In this document: piece after piece, positions 1-12,877 of the stretch
Layout: the number at the start of each line of letters is the position of its first letter
Position numbering within the stretch: the stretch's first letter is position 1
NCBI RefSeq assembly: GCF_001577835.2
Contig: NC_029547.1
Location: 62,181,110 to 62,245,109 of the forward strand
DNA length: 64,000 nucleotides
Direction of reading: 5' to 3'
DNA from: Coturnix japonica
Taxonomy: Eukaryota; Chordata; Aves; Galliformes; Phasianidae
Translations under genes and position numbers: made by a program
The notes under the pieces: generated by a model
Database searches by the model: none
What the model saw: only the letters and a program-made list of their open reading frames with translations
What the model was told of the DNA's origin: nothing

Positions 1-51
1 CTTGTTCTTTCATTGGCTTTTCTTCTAATTTCTTTACTCACTGTTTTAGTG

Positions 52-291
52 TCATTGTAACTCCCATGTGCTCCAAAATATCTGAGGGACTGAGTAGTTC
101 TCCTGTGCAGTACTTTCTTATTACTGCTACTGCAACTTTTGTCTCTCGGGATAGCTGCAGGATGAGCTGACTGTCACCACTACCTGTGGGATTACCCTGA
201 GTAACCCACCACAAACAGAAGTTAAAATAGCCTCCCACCTGTCTGTAGAATTGAGATTCCCCTCCAAAGACCACACTTAGCCCAAACTGAA
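52..291 (-). other. Candidate coding exon, unassigned
   Basis: An open minus-strand frame of about 80 codons with balanced composition (contains GGESQFYRQVGGYFNFCLWW and LILQLSRETKVAVAVIRKYC). On that strand it is preceded by GAAAATGTTTCAG, an acceptor-like site, and its end reads AACAGTGAGTAAAG, donor-like. I recognise no family. The frame may be chance or an unrecognised repeat. Confidence 0.2.
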
Positions 292-1233
292 ACATTTTCA
301 CAAACATCAGCTGTCAGGAAGCCATTGGCTGCAAGTCCCAGAGCCAAGCACCTTGCAATCCTGGCAGTTCAGATGAGGGCAGGGTGATGCTGACCCTGAG
401 TCAAACAGCTCCTGCAGCGGTCTTTGCTCAGATGTCTTCTGCCCACAGAAAATGCCCACTGTACCAGAACTGGAAATCTGAAGCTTCTAAACACCATCAC
501 TCACAACAATAGTTAATCTCATAATCACCAGCTCAGCTGGCTGTAAGTGTCAATATATTGTTTTATGAGCTTTCATTGGCAGGAAATGAATGATTTCTAT
601 CTCCTAAAAATGAAATGACTCCATGGGTACAGTACCAGGATTACTTATATAGAGAAGAATTAATCATAATGAAAGTGGCAGAAAATAAATAAAAGGGCAA
701 TTTTTCTGTTTGAGTGGCTATAGTTGAAATTTCTGTTTGAAGGAAGTTTTAAGAATCTGCTAAACAAAATTAGTTGTATAAACCAAGCTCAAAGCTTTGA
801 TAGCTATCGGTTTGAGTTGGCTGGATACTGATTCAGATAAGTGCCAAGGCATTTGCATGCCAAAAAGTAACTGCATAATGTGCTTGGAGAAAAGCAAACT
901 AAAATATATATGAAAACAGTTTACTGATGGCACAGTCTTCCTAAAAATAGGTCATGAAGAAAAATACCTCTGGTCATTCCACACCATCAAGGTTGCACAT
1001 TAGCTGCACCACTCTACCAAGAATGTATGTACAAAACCAACAGTATGGAAGCATCATTTATCTGCTATGGAATCATCTTCACCTAAAAAAAAAAGAAGAC
1101 GACAAAAAATAGCAGTAGGAGGCAAGAAAATCATCATAGTATTAAAATGGATTTAAAGCTGAAAACACTTTACTATTTACCTCAGCTCTTCTTACAGTTC
1201 ACAGATAAAAACAGCAGTCTCACTTCCCATATA
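292..1233. other. Intergenic, no recognised gene
   Basis: Unique-looking sequence. An octamer ATTTGCAT at 851-858 sits inside GCCAAGGCATTTGCATGCCA, a possible POU-factor site; nothing else stands out. Confidence 0.55.
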
Positions 1234-1752
1234 GCACCACAGCTGCTCCAAAAGTATTGCCCCCTGTTTTATTATGTTGGCTCACATAATAATAATAAGA
1301 GGTTGACCCTTCCCACCAATGTTCAGCTCCATTTTATTGCCATGTGACAGATGGCAGTAGCAGGTCAGTCTGACAAAATGATGTCTGACATGGTAGTGTG
1401 TATGGAGCAAAGGTGCTGAAGTGAATTCCTCTATATGGAAAAAAGGGCACTCGCTGACATTCACCAACACTTGGCAAATATTTGTGAAGACCAATCAATG
1501 TTTGTTAGCACAGTGAGGGGAGGGTGGTGCATTTCGACAGTGGCAACAGTGACAGTAGTCACCTCCGCCAATACAGTTTTATACAAGCATTACATGCAGG
1601 TTCTTTCTCACAGCTAATGATATTCAGTCTGTTGAAAAATAATGTTTTATACCTGAGGCATTGCTCTATCAAATAGTGCTGTTGTGGTCTTCACATCTGT
1701 TGAGGTTTCTATGAAAATAAATAGGAGGCATTATTTTCAGAGCAACCACGGG
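1234..1752 (+). mobile_element. Complete non-autonomous mariner-like element (Galluhop type), copy A
   Basis: A 519-base element with imperfect terminal inverted repeats: the left end contains GCTGCTCCAAAAGTATTGCC and the right end, reverse-complemented, GTTGCTCTGAAAATAATGCC. It is flanked by TA on both sides (1232-1233 and 1753-1754), the mariner target duplication. Inside, a decayed transposase N-terminal remnant near 1440-1530 (HQHLANICEDQ, STVR) is joined directly to a C-terminal remnant near 1565-1615. The transposase core is therefore missing and the copy would depend on an autonomous relative. It shares sequence along its length with the copies at 19428 and about 33000. The family name rests on memory of chicken repeats. 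Confidence 0.8.
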
Positions 1753-3540
1753 TAAGTGAAGATATATTTTTGAGCAGACAAAATGGATTGAGAGAAAAAT
1801 ATGATGGCCTAACGCTGATCTGTCAGCTTTCTCTGGCAACAGAACTGGTATGTAAGTTTTTCTTTTGCCATTATTACAAATAAGTAGACTTAGCACATCA
1901 TATTTATAAGAAACAGCAATAAATTCCCTCCCTGGGGAAGTCCTGCAGGCTTCCCTCTCCCTGTGCAGGTCCTCCTGAAGAGTGTCTCCAGGAATCCATA
2001 TGGAAAGCAGGCTGCAGTCAGACTTTGGTCAGCAAAAACTTTGCAGCTTTTGTAAGAAGTAGATACCTATTTCCGAAGCAGCAAAACAAGCTCAGTTATA
2101 GCACTGTCAAGCTGTAGGAAAGAAAGAAAAGCCAGAACTAGTTCCCAGCCCTGTTGTATCCCCATCCCCATGTAAAAGTTAAACTCATCTCCAGAAATAC
2201 ACATTCCTAGCTTACCACCCTGATCTCAAGGAGCAGCCATATGGTCCAGGCATGAAAAAGCAGCCTATATGGCTCATATTGCATGATATTCAGAGAGGTA
2301 TATTTTGATTTGATGACTAGTGCAGTCTGCCCATTCCCCTCTATCTTTATAATTAAAGCATTATTTTAAACTATGCAGCATGAATTTGTCTTCCTGTGTC
2401 CTCAGTTCCTCCTTATAGCTTTTCCCTCTTACAAATAAAATGCATATTCATTCCCTTTTTCATCTTCACAGCCATGAACTGAAACAATTCCTTTCAGAAT
2501 TCTCCCTTCTCACTGCTTTTCCTAATACCCATGCGCAACAAAAGCTCATCTATCATTGTTTTCTTGAATTCAGCTTTTTAATCAGGCCTGTATGTATATT
2601 GGTTTGAGCATGTGGCAGTTTAATTACCCTCTTGAATATGTGAAACACATCTTTGTCATATCTACTTATATCTGAAGAGAACCATCCTATAACACTAATT
2701 AAAGAGGGATGATGACAATTTTTCCATACTCAAATGATATCCCATCTGTCTAGTCATCCTCATGTTCACTCTCTGGATTAATTAAGGGTGGGGAAAGGTT
2801 GCTTCCCTGGAGTTTTGCTTAATGCAGGATGAAAAGTCCATTTTAATGAAGAAACATACAAAATTCCTTTCTTCTCCTCCCTGAATAAAACACATAACAA
2901 AGTAGAACTGAGTGCTTCATTTAGCTGTTGTCAGTCTCATCATCTCCTGATATATTGTATGGCATCAGAAGTCATATATCTTCAACTGTTCCCTGGAACT
3001 AACAGCTGGTATGTTGGGATACCTTACGCTATCAACAAACCACAGGTAGCAACTGTGCTCTGGTATCTGGACCCAGACTTAAAAACCAGATGTGTTGATC
3101 TGGTGAAAGAATAAATGTACAACTGTCCTTGAGCACTGTCTTTTATCAACCTGGGAGTAGATCGCCTGGAGATACTTCCTTCAGTATATGAGTCAGATGG
3201 GTAGAACGTAATGCCTCCTCATCTGGCCTTACCTGAGACATTTTAAAGTATTTACTAGCATTAATGACACCAGCTTTGATTCTGCTTAGACTCTGCTGCA
3301 TGTCTCCTGTTCGCTTCAAAGCTGTTGCATGGCCAAGCTGATCTCATACATACCCAAGATAGATTCTACCTAAACAGCAACTTCAAAAGCTGTTAACAAA
3401 GAGAAGCACAGAACTGCCCCAGGAGTCAGAACCATGTGCGGCCAGGCAGTAGGTGGTTATGAACTAGTTGAGTGCTGAACAACCCCAACTGCACACGATG
3501 CCAGCCACCAACAACCAACACATGTTGAAAAGTGAAAAGT
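1753..3540. other. Intergenic, no recognised gene
   Basis: Unique-looking AT-rich DNA. No frame above 75 codons and no repeat that I recognise. Confidence 0.6.
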
Positions 3541-3670
3541 TAGCTAGAAGAAGGTGTATGTTTGGTGGCCCTGCTAGGCAGGGGGGTTGGAACTACATGA
3601 TCCTTGAGGTCCCTTCCAACCCGGGTCATTCTGTGATTCTGTGTGATTCTGTGTGATTCTGTGTGTTCAA
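3541..3670 (+). mobile_element. CR1 LINE, 3' end fragment
   Basis: A 5'-truncated CR1 tail in forward orientation. It reads through the conserved block ending in CCTTCCAACCCGGGTCATTC and then several ATTCTGTG-type units, the 3' microsatellite typical of CR1. About 90 bases are almost identical, in inverse orientation, to the CR1 tail near 63816-63907. The upstream edge is uncertain. Confidence 0.88.
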
Positions 3671-4392
3671 GAAGCAGTTTCAGCAAGGCCTGGACTTTGC
3701 TGCCCCTTGTTATGCATGTTTAGAATCATTTTGGTTCACTCCTACCTTAAAATGGTTTCAACTTGGGCTGGAGGGACCATTCTGTCCATTTCTCCTCCCA
3801 GCTGCCACAGATCCTTCTCAGTTGCTGAGATTAATGATGCAATCTTTCACTTATGCTGCTGCTAAAGACCTTATTAGCTCTGCTTTTATTTTGCTGGTTT
3901 TACACTAGTAATACAAGGCACTGCAAATATTTCTGTAAATTAATTAATTTCATATAGTACAACTTCATAGTATTAATTTAGGGTCATCAATTGCTGAGAA
4001 TCTATTTCAATCCCCTGGTTAGGCCAGGAGATAATAATAGCTATAAATTTGCATGAAAAAAGAGGCAGCTAACTATTGAAACTATTAAAATATATTTCTT
4101 TAATAGCCATCATTTTTCACTGTCATTGTTCACATATACTATACAAACTCAGTATTCATTTCAGTACGTTTTCCTGCTCTGTGTTCATTGTCCTTTTTTT
4201 TTTTTTTATCTCTTTGTCAAACTGTATGATAAGAAAAATGCGGGTTGTTGTATATATATAAAAAGATTATTGGCATATATTTTCTTACAGGAATATTGAA
4301 TCTCAACATTGAAAAGCCTTTAGACAAAGAAATTTTTAGAAAGATAATAAATTCAAACCATACTAAATCAGAGTCGGCCTGAGGCTAGAAAT

Positions 4393-4772
4393 TTAAGGAG
4401 CAGCTGGGATTGTTTGATGTGGAGGAGATTTAGGGGAGACCTTATTCCTCTCTACAACAACCTGAAAGGAGGTTGTGGTGAGGTGGGTGTCAGCCTTCTT
4501 TCCCAGAAGACAAGTGGCAGGGCACAAGGGAACACTCACAGGTTGTGGCAGGAGAGGCTTAGGTCAGGCAGAAGGAAGAATTTCTTCATAGAAAGTAGGA
4601 CCTTGAAAAAGGCTGCCCATGTAGGTGACAGTGTCACCATCCAAGAAGGTATTTAAGAATCACATGGATATGATGCTTAGGAACATTGTTTAGTGTCCCT
4701 ATTTGGCATGTCAGGTTGATTATAAGACTTGGTGATCTTACAGATCTTTTCCAACTCAAATAAATCTATTTA
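4393..4772 (+). mobile_element. CR1 LINE, 3' UTR-region fragment
   Basis: A forward-strand old CR1 piece. It runs from the end of ORF2 (GGAGCAGCTGGGATTGTTTG) through the block CTCTACAACAACCTGAAAGG to the terminal TTTTCCAACTCAAATAAATC. It is diverged throughout and has lost a clean terminal repeat. Short open frames inside it are remnants. Confidence 0.85.
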
Positions 4773-6915
4773 AGCAGCTGCCAGGATAGTGGTATTCTAA
4801 TCCTGAAAATTTCATTTTCACCTTTTTTTTTTTTTTAAGCAGCAAATAATTAATTACATTACCAAGCCATTACTATTCAGGCATTGAGATTTAATATATA
4901 TATATTTTTTTTTTCCTGTTATTTACTCTGCAGTTTTGTTTCTATTTTATTCTCATTGTTGCATTTCACATTATTCTTATTATTTTCCCAGTTAGAACCC
5001 AAAAATTAACAGTCTTCTCAACTCTCTTATCCAATTCATTATTTTGTCTTCATGTTCCCTCCCCAAATTTAAAGAAAACTTGGATAGATCTTCATCTGGA
5101 TAAATCTGCCCTGAAAGAAAAAATAAAAAAGTCATTTCACTCCTGAATCAAGACTAACCAAAAAAAAAAAAAGTCAGTTTTTACCTTCTGTCAGCCAAGG
5201 GAAATACTCCAAGTACTTCAAATAACTCTCCCAGACATGCTTAAATCAGATAGCTTTTTTATATGCATAAAATTTTGTGCCACTTCTGCAGTAAATCTTT
5301 GCTGCAATTGAAGTGCTGTATTTTTCCCCACACAGCTCTGCAAATAATCAGCTTCCCGTATTTTATTTTGCAGGCTTAAGTTGCACAATTAGACTCATTA
5401 GATTCATTTTTTTAAAAAAAAGTGTTTCGCACCTGGTTCACTAAAAATGCATTCTTTAAGACTTCAAAATGTTCTAGCAACAAGAGTACCTGAATTTCAA
5501 CAAGAAACTGGTATTTGAGTCCATAGAGAAATATTCTCCCTACAAGCACCGTGAAGAAGTAAGCTGATTTAATAATGGATCCCATTTCTAACATTTTTCA
5601 TTACCTCTGAGCCAGTTATACAACATGAATAGCTGAGCAGCAGTGCAAGGAATCCAGAGAGATAGGAAGAAAATATTTTCTTAGCCCAGTACAAACACAA
5701 GAAAACAGGCCATCAGAATAGTATGCAATTTCAAACTGAGAGATCGGAATGGTTGCAGTGATTCTTCCTTTCAAATAATGTGAATAAAATATAATATAAT
5801 GATTAAAAGGAAAAAAAAAAAAAAAAAGGAAGTTCCATCCCATTGGAATGAAAATGTAAAAGCATTCTGGTAGGAAAATATAACATTGTGTTTTGGGTTT
5901 TTTTTAATTGCAAGTTTACAGTTCTAAGACCCAGTTCTTCCCCTTTCCTCCCTCTCTACCAATCTCCTTTACTGCTGATTGCGTTCTTTGTCTGCTTGTT
6001 TTCAGTCCCTTAGAAGCAATGCTTGCATGTAACGTTCACAAGATTTTACCTATAAGCAATGGCTGGGAAGTTACATTAAAACTTCATCTTTCACTTTGAG
6101 AAGAACAGTAGCATTTTATCAATAGCCAGTACTGAAAAAGAAATAATGAAAGGAGTGGTTTCACTGGAAAACTGTGTTTTTACTAGTCCATCATTATAAG
6201 CATTTCCATGAATTTAATAATAGCACCAATATCCAATATTCTGAACTTAATGTAATAAATGAAGGGTGATCACATTACTCAGTTTAAAAAATTGCTTTAC
6301 ATAATGTAATCACTTACTTGCTCTAATTTAATTTCACTTTACATCATTTAATAAATGGGTGCCGATCATTTGACATAATTGAATAAGTAGTTCTCTGTAC
6401 TTCTTAGATCACAAAATGAGCCACTTTTTGTCATCTTCCAGGATAGCAATGTGAGATTTAAGAGTCTTATTTCTACTGTCAGCTTCTTTATTACCCAGAG
6501 TAATTCCACTATGCAGGAAGGAGCTTAGCCTAGCCACACAGGATGAATTTAAAAAAAAACATATATATACTTAAAGCTGAGAATCTAAATCCCAGGTGCT
6601 CTAGACACTCTTCTGTTTCCTGTCAAGTCAGTGAGTGTAGGTATCACAGTGCATTTCCCTGTCCTGTCTCCAAGGAAGTGAGGAGAGTGTTTAGACATCT
6701 GATTTGAACACAGCAAGGCAGAAAACTACACTTCCTTATGTGTCCCAAGCTCTTGCCAGGATCCATTGGACTATGCAAAGGAAGTTTCTAGAAACATACC
6801 ACAGCCCTCAGATCACCTTGACCCTAGCAGAAATTGAACACCTCCATGCAGCACAACAGAGCTATGGATATATTGAAGGTAGATAGATTTTCAGAAAAAA
6901 AAAAAAAATGAAAAT
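4773..6915. other. Intergenic, AT-rich
   Basis: Several A/T runs and no convincing coding sequence. The stretch 6180-6400 is repeat-free and dense in TAATTTAATT-type sites, so it could be conserved, but there is no proof from one sequence. Confidence 0.55.
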
Positions 6916-7084
6916 CATAGAATAACAGAATGGCCTGGGTTGAAAAGAATCACAATGATTATCCAGTCTCAACCCCCCTGCTATGTGCAGGGTCACCAAC
7001 CACCAGACCAAGTTGCCCAGAGCCACATCCAGCCTGGCCTTCAGTGCCTCCAGGGAAGGGGCATCCACAACATCCTTGGGCAAA
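6916..7084 (-). mobile_element. CR1 LINE, 3' end fragment
   Basis: A minus-strand CR1 tail beginning at TCATAGAATAACAGAATGGC and running through AACCCCCCTGCTATGTGCAG to GGGGCATCCACAACATCCTT. Similarity stops near 7084. An A-run lies directly before it (about 6894-6907). The 60-91 residue frames here are repeat-derived. Confidence 0.85.
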
Positions 7085-8522
7085 AACACCTGGAGTTTGT
7101 GCAGGATTTTGACAAATGAGGTCCCAGAGGCTACCATTCAGCAGTGCTGTGCTTTTGGGTGACCAGCTTGTGATCACACCAGAGGATGTGAAGACAGCAG
7201 GATGAAGCTCTCCCAGACCAATAGCATAGCAATGTTATTCTGTTGTAAATTAAAGAATTCTATACATAAATGTAGGTTAGCAAGAAAATTTTATTTGTCC
7301 CCACACCACATGCTATATAAAGGTCTGGGGCCAGGTCTCACCTAGTATAAGGTGCTTCAGTGCTGCCAGTATTAGAAAAGGTGAAGCACTTTTCTTCTGA
7401 GAGATGCTCCTTCCTACATGTCTAAAAACAGCCACACAAACTAGTCTTAATAGCTGATAGTCACTCTGAAATATTTAATCAGATTATTTTCTTGTTGTCG
7501 TTTTTGTGTGGCTTGGGGTTTAGTTGTTATTTTTATCCTGAAAGGCAGAGGAGTTATAAAACTTGTTTCATGAATGTAGTTGCAAAATTCATACCTTCAC
7601 TTACACAGCTGAATTCTGATGGATCCTCATAGAAAGTAATGTATAAATCGCTGTAAGATACTAACAGTTTGAAGTCCACTAAAAAAAAAAAATAAAAAAA
7701 GCATGATGACTACTTCTGTTGAATTATGAGACATGCTGACATGTCTCAAAAGGTGAAGGGAGAGACGATTGGTTTCCTTAGTGCAAATCTCATGGACACT
7801 TCTAGAGCTACCCACTTAAAGCCTCTTTAATTATAAAGGATTTTTTTATTTTTTCTTTTTAAGAAATTGTAATTTAAGTTAGCTAGTTTCAGCTTTTCCA
7901 TCCATTGCAGTTCTATGTAGGACACAAAAGCACTCTGAAATATACTCATTACAATTATTTGCCTATTGCTATAAGTTGAATGCCAGACTTTGACATATTG
8001 TCATATAAGGCTCCACAAAAGAATCTGCACGCAATCTGTGAGTATGCATACCCATACACATTAATTACATATTGTATATTCAAGTATTCCCTCTGAAACA
8101 CATGGGTAGATTGAGAAAATATTTGCTCTAGGAAGGCATACATAACAGTGACAAAAGCTGAAAGGAATACATGAATGGGTTGATTTAAGGATTTCTAACA
8201 GCCCCCCAGGTTCTCTCTTCAGCTACAGCCTCCTGCCTTCATCTTTCACACCTTAAGCACAAGATTGATCTTTCTTTCTCAAGCCAGCAATATAATTTTC
8301 CAAAAAAAAAAAAAAAAACCTTACCATTCACTTAGCTCTCATGGCAATATGAATGCACACTGTGTTGATTTGTTTAGCCTGCACAAACTTCTCTTCCAGC
8401 ATCCCCACATGGATTTAGTGCTGACTTTACACAAATTTCATGCCAGGTGAGTTCAACCATTTTCCTGCAGTTTAAGGTGTGAAACTGCAGATATGTTCGC
8501 TCTTCATTACAGGGCTAACTGC
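7085..8522. other. Intergenic, no recognised gene
   Basis: Contains the TATA-like motif at 7314 and A-runs near 7681 and 8302. No plausible frame. Confidence 0.55.
7314..7323 (+). promoter_or_regulatory. TATA-box-like motif
   Basis: TATATAAAGG in a locally less AT-rich context (TCTGGGGCCAGG follows). No reading frame or known repeat follows directly, so it may be a chance match or an old promoter remnant. Confidence 0.2.
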
Positions 8523-9033
8523 TGTGGTTGTGGTTTAACTCCAGCTGGCAGCTCAATAGCACTCAGCTGCTCAGTGAGTCCCTGCAGCAAAATGGAGGAG
8601 AGAATCAGAAAAGTAAAAGTGCAAGAACCTGTGGGCTGAGATAAAGACAGTTTAATAAGTAATAAATATATGCACAAGCAAGCGATAAAAAACACAGTTG
8701 CTCTCCACCAGTGGACCAGTGTCAGGCCAGTTCTCAAACATCAGCAACCCCAGCTATCACACATTTTACGGGTGGAGCATGGCACCATATGGAATAGGAC
8801 ATCCCTTTGATCTCTTTGGGTCAGCTGTCTTGGCTGCGCTCCCTTTCAGCTCCTTCTGTACCTTCAGCCTCCTCAGACCCAGAACCTGAAAACAGCTTGA
8901 TTCTGTGAGCACTGCTCTGTAGCAGCCGAGCCATGGATGTATTATCAATGCTGTTTTCATAACTAACTCAAACCACAGCACCACTCAAACTACTAGAAAG
9001 AAAATTAACTCCATAGCAGCCAAACCCAGTACA
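8523..9033 (-). mobile_element. Solo LTR of an avian endogenous retrovirus (ERVL-like)
   Basis: A 511-base fossil LTR lying on the minus strand. It starts with TG and ends with CA in that orientation and resembles a well-known avian LTR group whose opening contains GAGTTAATTTTCTT and whose end contains GGAGTTAAACCACAACC. No internal viral sequence flanks it, so it is a solo LTR left by recombination between two LTRs. It looks old and diverged, and no exact short target duplication is visible at its borders. Subfamily placement is from memory. Confidence 0.7.
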
Positions 9034-9776
9034 GCTGTATATCAGAACAACACTGAACTGATTAAACTCAGTGTAAGAGATTACTGAATTCTTCAGTAAA
9101 ACTACACGTCTAGGTGGAAAACCAGGTTAAATTTCCATGGTGTGTTACTGCATGCAGCAGGCAGGAACAGAAAGCTTAATTTCTTGAAGACAGTTATTTC
9201 CTAAAAATAAATGAATAAAACTGATTTCTAACACCTGAAAATTTTAACAACAAATGACACAAAGTCTTTCATCTTCAACATTTCAGTCATCAGCTAAATG
9301 TCAACAAAATGCGTTGGCTCTCAGAAAAGTGCTCGGAAAATGTTCCCCTGCTTTAAAAGAGCCATTTGGCTCAAGGGACAATCACAGACAATAGGATTTC
9401 TTCTTGGTGTTTGAAGTAGCAGCTGCCAGATATTGGCAAAAGTCTTAAGTCTTACTGTTGATGCTGCTCTAAAGAAAATTCCTCATCTGGGGAAAAGAGC
9501 ATGCTTAGCTGTCACACATAATCTTTTAGCTAATGGGAATTATTCAACTTCTTAAAAAAAAACAAAAAACTTCCCAGATTATCAAACCTATATTTTGTTG
9601 GGTTTTTTTTGTTTGTTTGTTTGTTTTTTAAGAAAAGACTAACTTCAAGCACTTCTACGACAGGTCCACAAGGTTGGTGAGCCTTAAAACATCAGTCAGC
9701 ACCTAGCAAAAACACAGAGATGTCTACTTACCACTTTGTGACATAAAATGTAAGTTGAAACTGGAAGGTAACAACC

Positions 9777-9985
9777 AAATCATAGAATCAAGAGTTGCTT
9801 GAGTTGGAAGGGACCTTTAAAGGTCATCTGATCTAACTCCTCTCTGCAATGAACGGGGACACACACACAGCTTGATCAGGTGGTCAGAGCCCAATCCAGC
9901 CTGACTTTGAATGTCTCCAAGAATAGGGCAGCCACCACCACTTTGGGCAGCCTGCACCAGTTCTTCACTGGATGAGTGAAGGGCC
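9777..9985 (-). mobile_element. CR1 LINE, 3' end fragment
   Basis: A minus-strand CR1 tail: AATCATAGAATCAAG, then GAGTTGGAAGGGACC, then internal blocks ending near CAGTTCTTCACTGGATGAGT. Overlapping open frames on both strands derive from it and its flank. Confidence 0.85.
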
Positions 9986-12088
9986 GCCTTGTTTTTCCAG
10001 AAGGTGGACTGTGTTCTGTTCAAGATTAAAACACGCTAAGAAAAAAAGATTAAAACAGCATAAGGAAAAAACAGTAGTGGAAGGGGAAATATTTTCTAGA
10101 AAAAGGCAGGAAGACCAACAAACTGATGGAAAGACAAAGAAACAGTATAATTTCAACCTGCTCACCATCTATACAGATGAAGGAGTCAGAAAGCCACAAT
10201 CAGTTTCAATACATGTTGTAAAGCTGCAACCAGCTCTCTCTCTGCCAAGTCCAGCAGAGGCATGCTTGAAAAAGGGCATTAAAGGTCTGCAGTGGTGACT
10301 TTTACCTATAAGCATTAATTTTGCCTTTCGGACTACTATCTTTTAAGAAGACAGACAACACAGTGAAATCATCGATTCTCACATGGAATATATGGGTTTC
10401 AGTGTACTCTGTAAAGAGAGTAATCACAGGATATATTTCCAGCTTCTCACTGAGCATCATTTTCTTTCCTCCAAGCCCAGAGCAATACAATTTCTGGAAA
10501 TACAAAGTGTAAATCACTTGCTGACTGCTGCTCATCTGTGTAGATTATGAAAAACACTGAAGATTCTTCCAGAATGAAGCATATGTGTATACTACACTGG
10601 TACCCAGGGATTTACGCATCTCACATCATGAAAGACATTGCTTAAAATGTCATTTTTTTAAAAGTCACTCCTATATGGAAGTAATTATTCAAAATGAATA
10701 TTCAAAATCAACATAAATAGGATATCACTGCTTTATACAGTTCTGTCTAATTACTCCCCACAAACAACCATTTTCACATTAGGTCTATCTTATGCATCTA
10801 TATTCACTGCCTTTTGTTTGTACCAGTTTTAAGATCAACAAATGTGATTGTTCTGTGGGATGTACGGTAATACAAGATAAGACTAGGGATGTCTAGCACA
10901 CAGTAAAACAAAATTAATAAAGAGTCTTAGAAGTCCTTTCTTATGATTAACTCCCACAAATTCTTTTTTTTTTTTTAAACTTTTAATTATCACATTCTTA
11001 GTACAGAAGGAGAAATGAATGACCCAGCCTTTCAGCACAGTGGAAAGGAGGTAAGGACATCTACGTTAGAAATCCTCTTTAACCACATTGAAATTGCCTG
11101 TATTATTCACTGGGAAGTGGAAAAGCAGCATTTCCATACTCTGAGCTCAGAACCTGGTATGGAGAAGATTTTAAGGGACAAGAAGAAAAATATCCCCCTT
11201 AACTAAGGTAGTGAAGAGAGCACCACATTTACTCCACTCATCTACTATGCTTTTCTCATGAAACTCAGTTTCCCCTTATTCCTATCACTATTGTTTTCAT
11301 TGTCTCTGTAGTGGCATAGCACTAGTCTTGCATCAAAAAGCATTTAAGTGCCAGGGTACCCCAAAGCCATAAAAACCCAACTACAGGAAGAAATAGTTTC
11401 ACTGCCCCATGCTTCCAACATCAAGCAAAATAAAAGAGATGGTTCTTTCTCTGTGTTACTGAAAGGCACAGCTGTTCACCTCTTCTCTTTGGAAGATTCC
11501 TTTCTGTGAAGATTTGCTCACTGCTAATTGAGTAATTACTTCCTTCATTTAAATCAAGTTTGTTTGGTTCTCAAATGAAGCCCCACAGTATATTTCAATG
11601 TTTAGTTTCCACATAGTACATACAGACATAGCCTCTGATTTTTTTCCCCCACACAAGCAAGTTATTATCTTGTGATCTGGAGTCTGAAATTCATCATAAA
11701 ATACCTGCCATTTTTTATAGTATTTAAAAAGTGACAATGATTTAGCTGACCACTACTGAAAGCACAAAGGGAGTTATCCAAACAGTGACCTCCAGGAGCC
11801 AAAGGCTTTCCTGGTTCCCTGCCTTGTTAGAGCTCAGGAGTTACTCACCTACAGCAACAGATGCAGCTAGTGCTGCCACCATTTGCCATCCCAGACAGCC
11901 AAGAGGCTGACAACATTTATTGGATAAACACATACAAGCACACACAACTACACAGTCCAGCAGCACTGGCACAGAGCCTTTACATGTACCTCTCTAGTCA
12001 CCAGTATTACTCATACAGGAAAGAACACAAACAGCCCCCACACAGTAGCACTTGCCCCTTTCAACACAAGCAGAATAAATCAATATCT

Positions 12089-12104
12089 GGGGGGGGAGGG
12101 GGGG
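12089..12104 (+). repeat. G-rich tract with G-quadruplex potential
   Basis: Eight G, one A, seven G in a row within otherwise AT-rich DNA. Confidence 0.7.
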
Positions 12105-12344
12105 AAGGCAAGATTGGGTTTAGGAAAGAAGGTAAGACAAGCTCACATACCTAAATGAAAAAGAAACCTACTGCTCCTGTCAGTCAAGTGTGTGTAAAGC
12201 CACATCTTACAGAGGAGAACTGACTCAGTCCTAGCTTTGACAGAAAATAAACACAAACATTCTATTTTCTCTTGATTAATTTCAGCATGTGTAAATTCAG
12301 CTCCTGAGCTGCAGTGGAGAGAGTAAGAAATACAACAGGAGACA

Positions 12345-12350
12345 TTTATT
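12345..12350 (-). promoter_or_regulatory. Possible polyadenylation signal for the tetraspanin
   Basis: On the minus strand this reads AATAAA, about 530 bases past the tetraspanin stop. It is the first canonical signal I noticed downstream. Such hexamers are common by chance in AT-rich DNA, so this is a weak call. Confidence 0.25.
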
Positions 12351-12877
12351 CTGCAGCCATTGACTGTATCTTCTCTGTTTAGGTTGTACTCTCATGCCAC
12401 TTCAGGAAATGCTATTTGTGTTTTCTGAAAGTTAGTATTTAAGCTTCAAGAAAAAAACAAAGAATTAGCTGCACCTTTGTAAGTAGAAGAATCTGCTTTT
12501 TAATTGCACTTCAAAAATCTCACCCAGTAAGACTTATTCCAAAGTTCAGCTCATGGCTTCACAACATTCTCCTAAAGTCCCAAGAAAACAATGTTTTTAC
12601 CTAATGATCACCCACTTACAACAGTTTCAGCACATACTGGGATTCCCTCACACTTCCTGCTGTGATTTCCAGCAATGAAGTTTTTCAGATGTTGAACAGG
12701 AACTGGGGGTGAAGACTCATCTAGCATTGCAACATTAAGGAAAAAAAGAAAAAAAAAAAAAAATCAACTATCAATTGGCTTGATTTAAATGCAAATGTAC
12801 ATCATAAAGGTTTACTTTTAATGCAGCCACAACACAAAAGAGATTCAAGGACATCAGGGCTGCCAGTGCCTGTCAAT

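Larger units (their letters stand above)
9986..12877. other. Intergenic, downstream of the tetraspanin
   Basis: The 108-codon frame at 9972-10298 starts inside a CR1 remnant and has no recognisable domain. An A-rich tract at 12739-12765 would be T-rich on the tetraspanin strand, so it is not that gene's retrocopy tail. Confidence 0.5.
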
